From the NCBI GenBank assembly GCA_024811115.1, contig JAKOGH010000859.1, positions 1 through 64,000 on the forward strand: a stretch of 64,000 nt of DNA. The letters run 5' to 3'. The position numbers and the translations under genes are program-made. The notes beneath the pieces are model-generated. The model saw only the letters and a list, made by a program, of their open reading frames with translations, ran no database searches and was not told where the DNA came from. Shown here piece after piece: positions 34,439-46,842 of this stretch. The stretch is from Terana coerulea. Lineage: Eukaryota > Basidiomycota > Agaricomycetes > Polyporales > Phanerochaetaceae. Within the stretch, counting starts at the first letter, position 1. Each line of letters begins with the position of its first letter.

Positions 34439-37400
34439 TTACGTGTCCGTGATAGGCGAGGGAAGCACAGGCAGCGATAGCCACTACGTACAAGCCCATC
34501 CTACATTATAGATTATATATGTTCCATGACTAACGACAATGCATCAGTTTCACACACGACACTACGGGAGTAAACGCATGCACTCACTTTTCGCCAGTGA
34601 AGACCCCAGTAGTCATTGATAGGTCCGTCAATACCGAAGGCGACACCCTTCCACCACCAGAAGGTCGCCAGGATGGAGAAGGCGCACGTGCCGAAGACGA
34701 TCCACTTCGTCCGCTCCGACAGCCGCTTCGTCGTGAAGACAAAGTGGTCGATGAGGTGGGCGAGCATCAGTACGGCGAAGTACAGCGTCGGCAGGTAGTG
34801 GTGGATGTACGTGACACGGCCCATGATCATGAACGGGACTAATCGCCGGATTAGTGGTGCGCGTCAATACAACTGACAATGAGGGACTCACAGTAGTGCA
34901 AGAACCACCCGAAGAAGGCGACCTTGCCAACGTACAGGAAGTGGTCCCATTCGCCTGTGGACCAATCGTGGGTGAGCAAACGAGGCAATGGCAAAGAACG
35001 GCTACATACGCTGGTCCATGTCGACGTACTTGCGCTGGCTGCGCATGAGGTACACACCGAGCGACGCGAGGCCGACGACCAGGCTGACGCTCCCGCCCCA
35101 CCAGATCACGGGCGTGCCGAGGAGATAGTACTTGATCTGGTTGTCGCCCCAGCCGCACATGCGCAGGCCGAGCTTAAGGAACGGCCAGTCCGTCGGCTTC
35201 GAGGCGAGGATGTCCTCTTGTCCGGGTCGGGGATCAGCGCGTTGTTCGACGTCATCATCGCGACGTTGAGGTGCCAGAAGTCGCGCAGGAAAGGCGACTT
35301 GTAGAGCTTGGTGTTCCCGGGGGCACTGTGCGTGTGCAGTTAGCGCAGTCTCACGGCTCAAGCGGATCGGGAGGGACTTACGGCGGCCGTTCCAGTGGCT
35401 CTCGACGTTCCAATACGTGTGCGTGTCCTTGGGGTTGTTCTCCTTGTCGCAGCTGACCTCGACCTGCTTGAAGCCCCACTGCGGCAGGATCGCGTTCGCG
35501 GCGCGGAGGTAGCAGCCGAGCGCGTGATGGCGGAAGCGCACACGCGTCGTGAGCGAGTGCACCGTCGTCGGCTTCTCGCGCGACTTGAGGTCGTCGACGA
35601 CCTCGACGACCCAGTAGTCGTGGTTGTCGCCGATCGTGCCGTTGCCGTAGCACGAGACCTCGTAGTTCAGCTTCGTCACCGGCGCCGCGATCGTGTGCGA
35701 GTGCAGGTTGCGCGTCGTCGCGACGTGGCTCAGGCGGATGATGTGGCCGTCCTCGAGGAAGCGGATGGGGCCCTCGGGGTCGTACGCCGCCTCGTCCCAG
35801 CGCGGCAGCACGATCCAGTTGTTGTTCTCGTCTTTGTAGTGGTAGCAGGTGATCTGCTGCTGCTGCGAGCCGGTCGGGAAGGTCTGCACATGCGAGTGGA
35901 GAAGCCCTCCGCCGTACCCGACATTCTTGAGGGTGAGCGTCGAGCCGTACGCAACCTCTAACGGGGACGAGGAGAAGTCGTTCCCGACGAGATTGGCTTG
36001 GAAGAGAGCTCATCTGGGCATCACCGGGCCCCGAGTGGTTGAGAATTAGGAAGTGCAGTTTGAAGGACGTCATGTAGACAAGAATGGGCAACACAATGAG
36101 ACAAGCTACCCGGGCTCCCCAGTGTCTTGCTTGATCTCGCTATAGGTAAACTGTCAGCCCTTTAGGACATTTGACACTGACATTGACAACATACCGCAGA
36201 CATTCTGAGGTCACCAAACTTGTCCCAGAGATCCTCAATAGTGTACAGCCCGACGAGGGTGGTGACGAAGAGACCGACCCATTTTACGCTGGCACGATGT
36301 TAGTAGAGAGTCCGCCTCTGTAGAACACGACTATACCTGGTTACACAACCGATCGAAATACCGGTGAATGAAAGCCATAGCCACCAGTCGATTGAAAACG
36401 ACCTGATCGACAGTCAGTCTGGCGCAATGGACTGCGGGCCGATTGCACGCACTGGTATTGTTGGTTGTGGAATTTGGTAAGACCGAAAACCGTAGTGAAC
36501 GTGAAGAAGAGAAGCATTGAATCCAGCAAGATGAACCGAGAGATGCACAGCCAGCCGACATCTACGAGTTTTCAGTATGTGAAGCGTGTTAAAGAGCACG
36601 GTAGTAAGACATACCAAGAAGAACCATTAACGCGACCAGATGACATGCCCGCCAGCTCATGCCCAGCTCGACTGCAGTGTACCACCCGAGCGGGACCATC
36701 GCGACCCCAAACATCGCCATCATGACGCGCATCGCGACGTACGGGACGGTGTCCGGGTACGCCTCGCCGCTCTTGAACTCGAACGAGCCGTCGTAGCCAG
36801 ACAACAGGCCGGCGAGCCCGACGAGCATCTTGCCGAGCGGCGGGTGCACGTCGAAGTAGAACTCGCGCTTGAGGTAGTGGCTGCCGAACTTGCCAAAGTG
36901 CGCCTCGTCCCAGACGACCGTGCCCGAGCGGCCGATCTGGTGGAAGCGCGTCCAGCACGAGAGCAGCGTGTACGCGAGCGGCGGGATGTGCTCCAGGTTC
37001 TGGTGCAGGAACTCGCTCTGCGGGGCGGGCGTGCGAGGTGTCAGGGAGGGGTGCGAGGTGAGACAGGTGGACAGCACGTACGATGGTGGTCGCCGGCGGC
37101 GGGGCGGACGACGAGGCCGGCCACTGCTGGGCACCCTCGACGTCCTCATTTTTGCATACACGTCCTTCCCTCCGTCGTCGTACTCTTCTGGCACGTCGAC
37201 ATGGTTAGGGTACACGCCGTTGCCCCCGGGGGCGCGAGTGACCCGCCTGCGTGCCGTCTCCTCGTTCATGTAGTGCAGCGGCAGCTCCTCCTTTTCGCTC
37301 CGTGGACCAGCCCAGCCAGCGTTGTGTGGGTGCGTGGACGTCGTCGGGTGCGGGTGGTGGATGTGTTCGAATTCGGACGAGGTGCGCGGGGAGACCTCTG

Positions 37401-37446
37401 GGGTGCCGAAGTTGAGAGAGATCGGGTCTGAGCCTGAGCGTTTCAT
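34439..37446 (-). CDS. PMT2: Dolichyl-phosphate-mannose protein O-mannosyltransferase, PMT2 class
   Basis: ER membrane enzyme that transfers mannose from dolichyl-phosphate-mannose to Ser/Thr of secretory proteins. Starts at 37446 ([19 protein letters not shown]) with a cytosolic His/Pro-rich leader. The luminal catalytic loop reads [20 protein letters not shown] then [19 protein letters not shown]; the HFGKFGSxYL wording is PMT2-class. Then come membrane exons near 36000-36560, the MIR domains ([38 protein letters not shown]-type repeats) and late spans with [20 protein letters not shown]. One G is missing near 35214-35222, where DPDK must continue as [13 protein letters not shown]. The last exon is uncertain: using the AG just before TGGCTATCG gives a stop ending at 34439. 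PMT1 and PMT2 proteins act as heterodimers; the partner is not in this window. Confidence 0.88.
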
Positions 37447-37844
37447 CCGAGGCCAAAGTCTGCGTCAACGGTGATCACTGCGGTGCGTGCAGAAATTCAG
37501 CGAGACACAACGCATGCGTCGGAGGTGGCAAGAGCAGACAGTAGAAGAAATATACGGGTAAGAGAGTAGATGATGCGTGGTTTCGCCCTGGTTCCTCCTG
37601 TCTGACACGTAGGCGCAGCAACAATATATCTATCGCACAGATGACTGCCGCCGGAATGCACAGCCAAATACATCCCCTCATTTCGCTGATAATCGCTTTA
37701 TCGCCGGGAGCAAGAGGTTATTCCAGAGCATTACGTCGAATGTATAGAACAGGGAGAGAAGAAGCAGAATACTTTTGTGCGAATACACTGGTACAGACAA
37801 GACAGAAAGGCGAGGGAAACAACAAAAGAAAGTAGCCGTGAAGT
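37447..37844. other. Spacer with the PMT2 promoter and NOP1 3' end
   Basis: Both neighbours read leftward. No gene recognised in these roughly 400 nt. Confidence 0.5.
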
Positions 37845-39152
37845 TTACTTGTGCCGTTGGTAAACAGCTGTGGGAGTTCGCGATGAGAGGAAATCCAATT
37901 GGAAAGTCGTGAGGTACACACCTGCCACCATGGCGTGGTCACGTTCGTACGGCTCGAGCGTTACCTGCTCCAAGGGTTTGAATTTCTCCTTCCGCAAGAG
38001 GTCAACTTCTTGTGCGAATACGGTCTCGGGAGCTGCTGTCGAGTCGATACAGCTGGCCTTGATAGGAGATGACAATGTGACCGCCGTTCTTCAAGAAGTA
38101 CTCGGCGTTGAGACAGACAATACGAGCTTGATCTGGTTGAGCAACATCGGCGAAGATGACGTCGACAGCTCCGACAAGCATACGGTATTTCTGTGGTGTC
38201 CGGGCATCCTCGACGATGGCTGCAAATCATTCACAGTATGAGTTTGGAAGGTATCACTGAATCTTGAGGGAGTACTCACGGATGACATTGGTGCGTTTCT
38301 TGGCCATACCAATCAGGTCACGGCCTGACCGTGGCGAAAACTCAACTGCATACACAGAGCCTTCCTGCAGAAATGTGAGTGGAAAGCGAACAGGAAGATT
38401 TATGTGTCGCACGCACCGGTCCAACGATATCTGCTACGTGCGAGACGGACGTTCCACTCGCGGCACCGAGGTACAGAACCTTCTTGCCTGGTTCGATGAA
38501 AATATGGTCCATACCGCCAAGGATGCCGGCAGCCAGCTTTGAACGGAAAGGGTTCCAGACACGGTATTCGATCTTCGTGTCGTCCACGCCGCCGTCGATG
38601 GAGATGCGCTTCTCGCCGTAGACCGACTCGCCGGGCACAAGGTTCTTAGTGACCAACATGGAGTCCTTGCCCTTGGCGATGAACACACCGGGATGCCTGT
38701 GAGGCTCGAGAACAACATTCGCGCCGCCCCGTCCTCCACGTGCACCACCGCGTCCACCGCGAGGCGCACCCCGACCGCGAGGAGCGCCCCGTCCCCCGCC
38801 GCGCCCTCCGCCCCTTCCGCCCCTGTCACCGCCGCGTTTTGCTACACCGCCGCGGTCGCCAAAGCCTCCTCTACCGCCAAAGCCTCCACCGCCACCACCA
38901 AAGCCACCACCACCACCACCAAAGCCTCCACCTGAGATATGCGGAGCAGTTAGTGACGAAACGATGTTCTGAAAGATGGCTTGCGCACCTCGTCCACCGC
39001 CGCGACCACCCCTGTCTCCGCCTCCTCGTCCGCCGCCGCGACCTCCACGCCCGCCGCCAAAGCCGCCACGCCCGCCTGGTGCACCTACACAAAGCGCATA
39101 CAATCAGTTTCCGCAAACGACCTGTCGTCGATGCGCACATACCAAATGCCAT
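37845..39152 (-). CDS. NOP1: Fibrillarin, rRNA 2'-O-methyltransferase of box C/D snoRNPs
   Basis: Nucleolar S-adenosylmethionine-dependent methyltransferase guided by C/D snoRNAs. The first exon encodes only MAFG (start 39152), then a long glycine-arginine-rich domain ([16 protein letters not shown] and similar), interrupted by introns. The methyltransferase domain begins [20 protein letters not shown], with [27 protein letters not shown] and the SAM-binding motif [20 protein letters not shown]. Further exons give [40 protein letters not shown] and [13 protein letters not shown]. An extra base near 38060-38064 breaks KNGGHIVIS away from the expected [20 protein letters not shown]. The C-terminus is [19 protein letters not shown] with a last short exon. 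Loss of this gene is lethal in yeast, so the break is almost certainly not real. Confidence 0.95.
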
Positions 39153-40212
39153 GTTATCCTACTAGCGGTATGGGTGGGCTTGAGGTCGTTATTTGGCGCT
39201 TCCCCGAAAATTTTGGTTGAAGGCAGAATCCACGAAAGGTCAATTGATATGGCCTTATTTACGCGGATAAGACTTGGTTTTGTGAAAATAACTGCAGTAT
39301 AATAGGCGCCTGTTGCGGTACGGGGTCCCGATTGATCGTCCTCGCAAAGGAGAGCGCATCAGCTGTGATCGAGATCGCAGCATTGATCTAAAGGCAAGGC
39401 CACAAAGCTTTCGGCTTGCAGATCCGCCTCCCTTCCTTCAACCTTGTTATTAATATTCTTGCCCCTCACAGCGCTCGTAGGCTTGCTTGAGGCTATAGAA
39501 CTATCATTCTATACAGACCTGCAATATTGAGATGACTAAAGCGGTGTAACAGCCGGTACTCCGTCCGTGTGCGCCTAGATTGAAGCTGAAAAGGCGGCGC
39601 CCACCCGCCGGAACGCGGCTGCTGATTGGACGTCGACGGCGGAAGGTACGGCGGGGAGATCGAACGGAGTTTGTTTAATTTTGGCAACTGCCATCGGCCG
39701 ACATGTTTGAGATTGACGTATTCGCCAGCGGACGCCGGCGACCAGCTGCACGGCGGAGGTCCTGCTCAGATACCGTTTAGCTTCATGCTCCTCGCATCTG
39801 CAATTTGATCTGACAGGCCAGCAGTTGCCAGCACGCATCGTCGAGGCCCGCGGTAAAACACCCCAAGCCTTGATCGCCGGGGGAATATCAAGTGTTGCCA
39901 CCATTTTCGAAAAGTCCACCCGAATGGAGGGGAAGAAGCACGCATCGGCATCGGAAGACACACGGATGAGTACATAGCGTGCTTGTACAGTCAGCCCAGC
40001 TCCTCCTCCTTGTCTCCCACCTGTCACAACCGCTGGTGCAAGGACATATATACTGGGTTCTGCTCTGCCCAGTCTTTATCTCCCTCACTGAAAGTAAGCA
40101 TCCGACTTCCTACCCGCCGATACTTGCACTTGAGCTCATCCGTGGCCCAACCACTGCGCAGCGTTTAGCTCTCTTGATCGCCCCACCGGCCGCCCCCAAA
40201 GAGTTCGACAGG
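39153..40212. promoter_or_regulatory. Divergent intergenic region, NOP1 and MCT-type transporter 1
   Basis: A 1.06-kb gap between opposite start codons. Close to the right start, the stretch around 40045-40085 (ACATATATACTGGG and a CTGCCCAGTC word) resembles the corresponding upstream region of transporter 2 near 46660-46710. No gene recognised. Confidence 0.5.
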
Positions 40213-42088
40213 ATGTCCATTCAGAGACACGACTCCGTCGTCAGCGAGCGCGGCGACGATGACAAGACGATCAGCGGCCAGGAGCGCGAGTACTCCGAGA
40301 AGAAGGACGTGGAGAACGGGCTGCCCAGCTCCGCGTCCGGCTCCGACTCCGTCAAGACGCGGGAGGCGAGTCAGGACGGCGAGTCCGTCGAGGACGAGTT
40401 CCCTGACGGCGGCTTCAGGGCGTGGCTGGTCGTTGCGGGGGTGCGTCCTGCAGCGTTGCCGTACGTAATGAGTTACTAAGTCAGTTCGTCGTCCATCAGG
40501 CGTCGCTCGGCACGCTAGCGACATTCGGCTTCGTCAATGCATGGGGGGTGCGTGCAGACTCGTCATGCGTGGTTCTTTGCATGAGGCTCACATCCGATAT
40601 AGGTTTTCCAGGCGTACTACGAGCAGACGCTCCTGAAGGACACCTCACCGTCGACGATGTACGTACTTCTTTGATATGCCCATCCGGACACATCCTTACG
40701 AGATTGCAGTGCTTGGATAGGGTCAATACAGTATGCCTTGGTCTTCATCCCCGGCCTGATCACTGGCCGGCTGTTCGACATGGGACTGTTCAGAGCCCCT
40801 CTCGCCATAGCGAGCGCCTTCCTTGTTGTGGCGACGTTCCTCGTTGGCCAATGCACTGAGTATTGGCAATTCCTGCTGTGCCAAGGATTTGCAGTCGGTG
40901 TAAGTTATCTGCCTCATGGTAGATAAAGCCACGCTGACCTGCTTCCTGTGACTTAGCTGGGAGCCGGTGTGATTTTTGGACCGCTGCTTGGTGTGGTGGC
41001 GCACTGGTTTAAAAGGCGAAAAGGCCTGGCCCTCGGGGTCGTGGCCGTCGGCTCCAGCTGTGGTGGCACCCTGTTCCCAATTGCAGCCCGGCGGCTCATT
41101 CAAGAGGTTGGGTGAGTGAATACACGTGATTAGATTGATTAAATCGACTCAACGACCGTCAGCTTCCCATGGACCATGCGGATTATAGGATTCATTCTTC
41201 TCGCGACACTCGCGGTCACGAACCTTACGCTCGAACGCCGGCTCCCCCCGAAGGAAGCGTCAGGACCGTTCTTCAACCTGCAGGCGTTCAAGGATCCCGC
41301 GTATTCAGTCTACTGCGCGGCAGGCTTCGTCACCTTCCTGGGCCTCTACACGGTCAGTCATTGGCCAAGGGGCGTAGTGCGGGCAACTGACGCCTGGTGA
41401 TGTGGCCGAAATAGGTCTTGACATATATTGATGTCAGCGCCGCGTTCGTTGGCATTGATGGAGACTTCTCCTTCTATCTCGTGTCCATCGCGAACGCGGG
41501 ATCCGTCGTCGGCCGGCTCTCGGGCGGCGTGCTCGCAGACCGATATGGTAGGCGTTCGCTGTGGTTCTCCTACATTCTCGGAGATCTCACTATCTCCCAT
41601 TAGGTGCGCTGAACGTTATGGCGCCCGCGACCTTCGTCGCCGGCATCCTGACGTACGTCTGGCCGTTCGTGACCTCCAAGGGCGGCTACATCGCCATCGG
41701 CCTGTTGTATGGGTGCGTGCTGCCTCATCGCTTCTACACCTCTTTCGGCTGACCGTGCGGCAGCGTCTCCTCGGGGTGTTCGTGTCCATGCTCGCCGCGC
41801 CGTTGATGAACATGGGCGAGACGCACGACGTGGGCGTGCGCCTGGGCATGTTCTTCACGATCCTCGCGCTGGGCGCCCTCGCAGGGCCGCCCATCTCCGG
41901 GAGCGATCAACGAGGCGTCAGGCGGGTACAAGGTTGTGGGTTACTATGCAGGTGCGTCTCCGTGATGGCCGTGAGCTTAATAAAGCTCGGGCTTACCGCT
42001 TTGCGCAGGCTCGGCGGTGATGGTCTCCGTGGCGCTGCTTGTCGTCGTGCGCCAGCTCATACTGCGGCGGCTGTGGGGAAGGATCTAA
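40213..42088 (+). CDS. MFS monocarboxylate-transporter-like protein, copy 1
   Basis: Plasma-membrane MFS carrier of the MCT type. Starts at 40213 (MSIQRHDSVVSERGDDDKT). A charged cytosolic leader is followed by PDGGFRAWLVVAG, the MCT signature (DGG-x-x-AW) at the first span. Many short exons follow: GTLATFGFVNAWG, FQAYYEQTLLKD, ALVFIPGLITGRLFDMG, GVVAHWFKRRKGLALG (loop 2-3 motif), FPWTMRIIGFILLATLAV, GRLSGGVLADRYG, VMAPATFVAGILTYVWPF and finally VVVRQLILRRLWGRI. A G is missing near 41773-41776 and an extra base sits near 41900; together they put about 40 residues out of frame. Copy 2 lies 4.8 kb downstream with the same exon structure and very similar sequence. The substrate is unknown; fungal members include riboflavin and monocarboxylate carriers. 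Confidence 0.83.
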
Positions 42089-42914
42089 TGGATGCCCTCG
42101 ACGACTGCTGCTTGTACTTTTGGATTTCTCTTCACGACACCGCAAGTAACGCCTCGGACACGCTGCACCCTCACGCCCGCTTTCCCAATCTCTGCATAGC
42201 ACGATATACCTTTAGCAATTATCCTAGACCTCATGCACGTAAGTTATCGCCTAGACCCCTGACGCTCTCGTTCGCTTTGCATGTCCGCTCACGTCGCGTA
42301 ATATCATGTTGTATCCTCGAGCCGTTCTCCCGGACGTGGTGTGTTGGTGGCGCATTCGATGTGGCGTGCTATCTCCTTTTGGAACGCGCACCTCCAAATG
42401 TGGTATGTCTGAATTGATGGCCTGTCTGTCCTGTCGATCAATTGTCAAGTAGGGTCTGGACTCTGGTGTCCGAGGTCTCGTCTATTTCCCCTCGACTAAG
42501 CAACCGAATCGGACGCTTATGGCACTTCCAGACCTGTCACGCACAGAAGAAGGTGCCGGGCGGCTATCTATCGGCTCAAGTGGCCCTGAATATTGGGATG
42601 GTCATCCGCAGGGACGGAGCGTTGTTGGTCTTTTCACTCTGTCCTCGCTCACGCTCTTCGAATGGAGGTACGAAAGTGCACAATGACATAACAGAGCTAC
42701 TGTTGTGGATCACTAACCGCCGTAAACGGAGATATTGTACACCATCGGCATATATTCATTCTCACAATCAGGAAGTGTTATAGGTACGAAAGGAAACAGA
42801 AGAGCCTTCGTGGCATTGTATCGATGTTGTATTACGTTTCTGCACTGGCTGTAAGTATATACCAACCTAGAACATGACCGCGCGTACTCACCTACACTCG
42901 CCTGCAGTGTAGCC
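42089..42914. other. Convergent spacer with duplicated 3' flank
   Basis: Lies between the 3' ends of transporter 1 and the P450. The segment about 42225-42370 resembles the 3' flank of transporter 2 (about 48840-48980), including CACGTAAGTT words and a shared CCGGACxxGG block. No gene seen. Confidence 0.55.
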
Positions 42915-44871
42915 CTAAGCGTCGGCCTTCCGGCTTATTCTCACCTTCATTTGCTTCGGCTCATGCTGGAAACGCTCTATGGTCTCCATGATCGGATTCT
43001 CGAGCTCAACATCATACCGCAGAAGGAAGGTGGAAAGCGCCATAAGCATTTCCATGTTCACAATGCTATGAGTGGGTCAACGTGAGTGGCCCGGTGCAAG
43101 CACAGGACGAGATGTGGTTGAAGCTTACTGTTTGCCAAGCTGCAGTTGCGTCCAGAACAAACCCGCACATATACGAGAATCAGTACAGCTACTGGGAGAA
43201 CAGAGGAGTGGATGAGCTTACGCATGTACGTGGGCCAGCGCCGAAGGTCAAGTTGTACTTCTTTAGTTGCTCAGGGTTCTGGAACCACCGCTCGGGACGG
43301 AAGGTGTACGGGTCGCCCCAGTACTCCTCGTCATGCTGGAGGCTCCAAGCAGGAACGGAGAGCTCCACCTGCGAACGCCGGCATTTCGTCAGATGAACTT
43401 CTGGGCTGCCATAGTGGGTCATCTCTAATGCTTACGCCTTCAGGATAGGGACGTCCTAGGAGGACAATACCTCCTTTGGGGACCATGCGAGGTAAGCCCA
43501 TTGCGTTCGTACCGTGGTACCTGAGTCTGTGAGACACAATAATCAGCCGGTGGCGTACATAAATGGTAAGGTTTACTGCGCATACCCTTCCGTAATTGTG
43601 GCTTGGAGGTACGGTAGCTTCTTCAAGTGTTCGTGCGTGGGGATTTGTCCATCTCCGAATTCATCAGTGAGCTCCTTCATCAACCTCTTGTAGACGTGCT
43701 CGTTATTGCGCAGGAGATGGAGGATGGCAGCGGTGGAGGCGGCTGCTGTATGAGATCCTGCAATCCTGTGACAACGGGGTAAGAATGCATACTAATGAGG
43801 GATGCGCGTGACTTGCAAAATTGAAACGGCTTCCGCCGTCAATTCGGTGATTTGCCTCTCATCAAGTCTGCCTGCCTCCTTCATGCGGGCTTCGATGAGC
43901 TTGTTGAGCAGGTCATCCCGCTTCGCGTTCGTCTGGATCCGCTTCTCGACACGCTCGCGCGCGATGAGCATGATGCCCCGCGCGGACTTGCGGCCACGGA
44001 CGAAGAAGGGGTCCGGAACGTATTTCGCCCATGCATGCAGCCACGGAACGGTCCCGACGACGGCGGCGAGGTGTTCCCGCTAGAGGACAGTTTCGGCGTA
44101 AGCAGCGTCCGCGAGGATATACTGGTGAAACAACACACGTTATCCACTACATGCACAGCGTGCTCCGCGTATATTGACCCTTCCGGTGTTCTGACCTCAA
44201 CCCAGTCCGTGCCCTGCGAGAAGTAAGTATGATACGTGCTTGGCAGTGGTTAGAACGTACGCTACTAAGGAACCCAATCTTCTCCCCAAAGGCAAGGTCG
44301 CTGATGATGTCCCACGCGAGGTAGTTGAACCATTTCATCATGTCGAGGAACTTCCCGTTCCCTGCCATGCCGTCAAGCTTGTCGACAAATTCTTCGACAA
44401 CGTCCTGGACGAACGGCGCAAGGGTGTGCAGCGAGCGCACTGAGAACGCGTGCGAGGCGAGGCGCCGCTTGCGGGTGTGGTCCGCGCGGTTGGTGGTCGA
44501 GAAGACGGAGGGCGTGCCGGCGACGAAGGCGTCGTAGAAGTGGGACTTCGGGAGCGCCGCCTCGCCGTGCCCGTACACGAAGGGCACCGCGCCTGCGTCG
44601 CAGATGGAGATGTGGTTCCGAGATATGCGAACGATCCGTCCGTATCGCTGCGAGACAAGTTACGCATGCGTACCTCTTATGAAGGAAAGGTGCGTACCTG
44701 GTGGGCCTTGTGAACGGCATCAAACCGCCGTCCACGACGAGCATGGTAAAAAAGCCAGAAGGGAGTCCAACGAGCAAGGAATGGACCGGGTATGTCTCGC
44801 AAGGGATCTTTGCGATCCCACAGGACAAGGGTAGACACTACAGCGACAAAGACTGCTATGTAGCCCAGCAT
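42915..44871 (-). CDS. Cytochrome P450, CYP53-like (benzoate 4-hydroxylase type)
   Basis: ER-anchored monooxygenase. It starts at 44871 with a membrane anchor (MLGYIAVFVAVVSTLVLWDR), then RDIPGPFLARWTPFWL. The CYP53-like N-terminal half includes YGRIVRISRNHISICD, VPFVYGHGEAALPKSHFYDA, STTNRADHTRKRRLASHAFS and WFNYLAWDIISDLAFGE. The I-helix exon reads IAGSHTAAASTAAILHLL. The ExxR/PERF region is represented by YRPERW-type FRPERWFQNP, and the heme loop is TFGAGPRTC, interrupted by an intron directly after the cysteine codon region. The C-terminus is QMKVRIRRKADA. CYP53 enzymes hydroxylate benzoate at the para position for detoxification and beta-ketoadipate catabolism; the substrate here is inferred. 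No frame correction needed. It sits between two paralogous MCT transporters. Confidence 0.85.
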
Positions 44872-46842
44872 TGCGGCGAATTTACTGGGGGAAGGGGAAA
44901 TCGGAGCTCTCGTTGAGCTTGACTCAAAGGGGTGCTACCTACCGTATTTTATAGGGAACTTGGGCTCTAATGCGACCCCCACCTTCTTCTCAAAATCAAA
45001 CGTTGGGTGCACGTTTGGAGCGCAAGTGAACACTTGGTGTTTGGTCGGATTCGTAGGTTTGAGCGATTCTTCCATGTCTTCGCCTGATGCCGCCGCGTAT
45101 CACGGATTGCCAGACAGTTGACAGATGGTACCGAGTGGTTATCGTGGTGATTGTGTATCAAACGACGCAGTCTCGCCGTAGGTCTGACCGGAATTTCTCG
45201 CTGCGGCTCGGCTCCGCTGCGGCCTCTGCGGTAAGTATGGTACTCAAACCCACGAAGATTTCGCGGCGCAGTTTAACAGGAGAAGGCATGGTCAGGCTTG
45301 GGCGCCTTTGGTGCACTGTAGACGGACATCCCTTGCATATCCGATGTTCTGTCCACCGTCCCAAAGGCAGTCAATGAGATGGCGGAGCAGCGGAAATAGA
45401 CGGTCGACGTAATAAGTCGTGTCACCTGGTGCTGTAATTTCCGCTTGACGAAAAAGATCGCAGTTAGCCTTGCTACATTACAGCATTCTTGAAGCGGGGC
45501 CTCGTGATAGAGAGTTGATTGCTGATGTAGTAATGAGATTGTAACGTTGAAGGATAGTGTCGGAATTGCGATGCTCACCTCAGAGCCTGTCATCATGACC
45601 GATTGTTTTGTATAGCCAAGCGAGCGAGCATCAGTAGTCTCAAGTTAATCCATAAGCTGCATTCTACTGCTTTCAATATTATCTTATAACACGACATTGT
45701 CACTGGAGGCGGCGTTGTTCTTCTTGTGGCTCAGCGGACACGGGAGGCTTCAGGCCATGATGTAGTCGCAGCTGCAAGATCTAGCGTATTCAAGAACTTA
45801 ATATGTGGTCAACGTGCGTACATGTGGACTGATGCGCGCCCTCGCCCTCCCTTGTGACTTGAACGCACCTAATCATTGGCATTGCACTCAGGTCCTTCAC
45901 GCCACCGGGCTCGCTGGTTACCCCGAGGGTCCGAGGCAAGCTTCTTGGACTCTCACAAGGCTGAGTTGTCACAAATTTTGCGATGTATATAGACCTAGGC
46001 AATGTACATTATTCGTGATAAAGGTAGTGAGAGGGATAACAACTCTACGAGATTTCCCAGAAGTCGGAAGCCTTCAGCTCCGGTGTAAATCTACAGTGCT
46101 ATCAGGGCGTACAGCCCTGAGTTTGAAGCTTGAGCTTGTCGGTCCTCAGGCCACCCTAAAAGCAAATATCGACGTGAGGTACAATCACCACGTATCGCGC
46201 CTTACGGCCTTAAGAATGAAGACATGTCGACAGTTCATTCAACCTTCGATGATAAGCGAAGGTTTGGCCATGAGGTTGCTCTGAGGTTGCTTGTAGGTGT
46301 CAGCTTTAACGTTGTCGCAGGACGGGTCCATCCAGCTGGGATAAGTAAGTAAGTCTAGAATTGAGCAGGGAACAGGGCTCACGAACTAGCTGAAAGTACT
46401 CTTTGTGTTCGCTGAGTACACTGGCGGGGCTCAAAAGGGTGTTCTGGCCCCCTCGGAGCTTGAAAGAGCTGGCGCTTAGAGCTACTCCGCCAGGCGTCAC
46501 TCAAAGCGAACTTTGCAATTGGAAAGTTGCCAATTGAAAGCTCACGCATTGGCCCCGAACTGGCCCCGAATCATGAACGTCGCACGTGCGAACTCCGACA
46601 TGACTGGGCTGCAATGCAACTGTTGTCTTCGTACAATCGGCGAGCTTCTCCTCTAACCGCCGGTATAAGGTCATACGAGCAGTGGATTCCGACTCTGCCC
46701 AGTCATGGTCTTCTCTTCTGACGGTACGCTGTCGCTGAATTCCCCTCAGTACCTACATTTGAGCTCATCGGCGTCTTTACCAACCTCAGCTGAACGGCTT
46801 CATCAACTACTCCACTGCCACCATCCTTAGGAGCTCGGTTGG
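44872..46842. promoter_or_regulatory. Divergent 2-kb region, P450 and MCT-type transporter 2
   Basis: Opposite start codons flank this stretch, so it must hold both promoters. Two exact direct repeats of TGGCCCCGAA lie at 46550-46559 and 46561-46570, and an inverted CAATTGG/CCAATTG pair at 46516-46536 includes a CCAAT-box word. No coding gene recognised; small open frames have no family features. Confidence 0.55.
46516..46570. promoter_or_regulatory. Candidate regulatory cluster: CCAAT inverted repeat and two TGGCCCCGAA direct repeats
   Basis: CAATTGG (46516-46522) and CCAATTG (46530-46536) form an inverted pair. The two 10-bp TGGCCCCGAA copies are spaced 11 nt start to start, one helical turn. 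They lie about 270 nt before transporter 2. Binding by any named factor is not established. Confidence 0.45.

Noticed and set aside
36640..37431. Plus-strand open frame of 263 codons
   Set aside because: Antisense shadow of the first PMT2 exons.
38693..39302. Proline/threonine-rich plus-strand frames
   Set aside because: They are antisense of the glycine-arginine-rich domain of NOP1.
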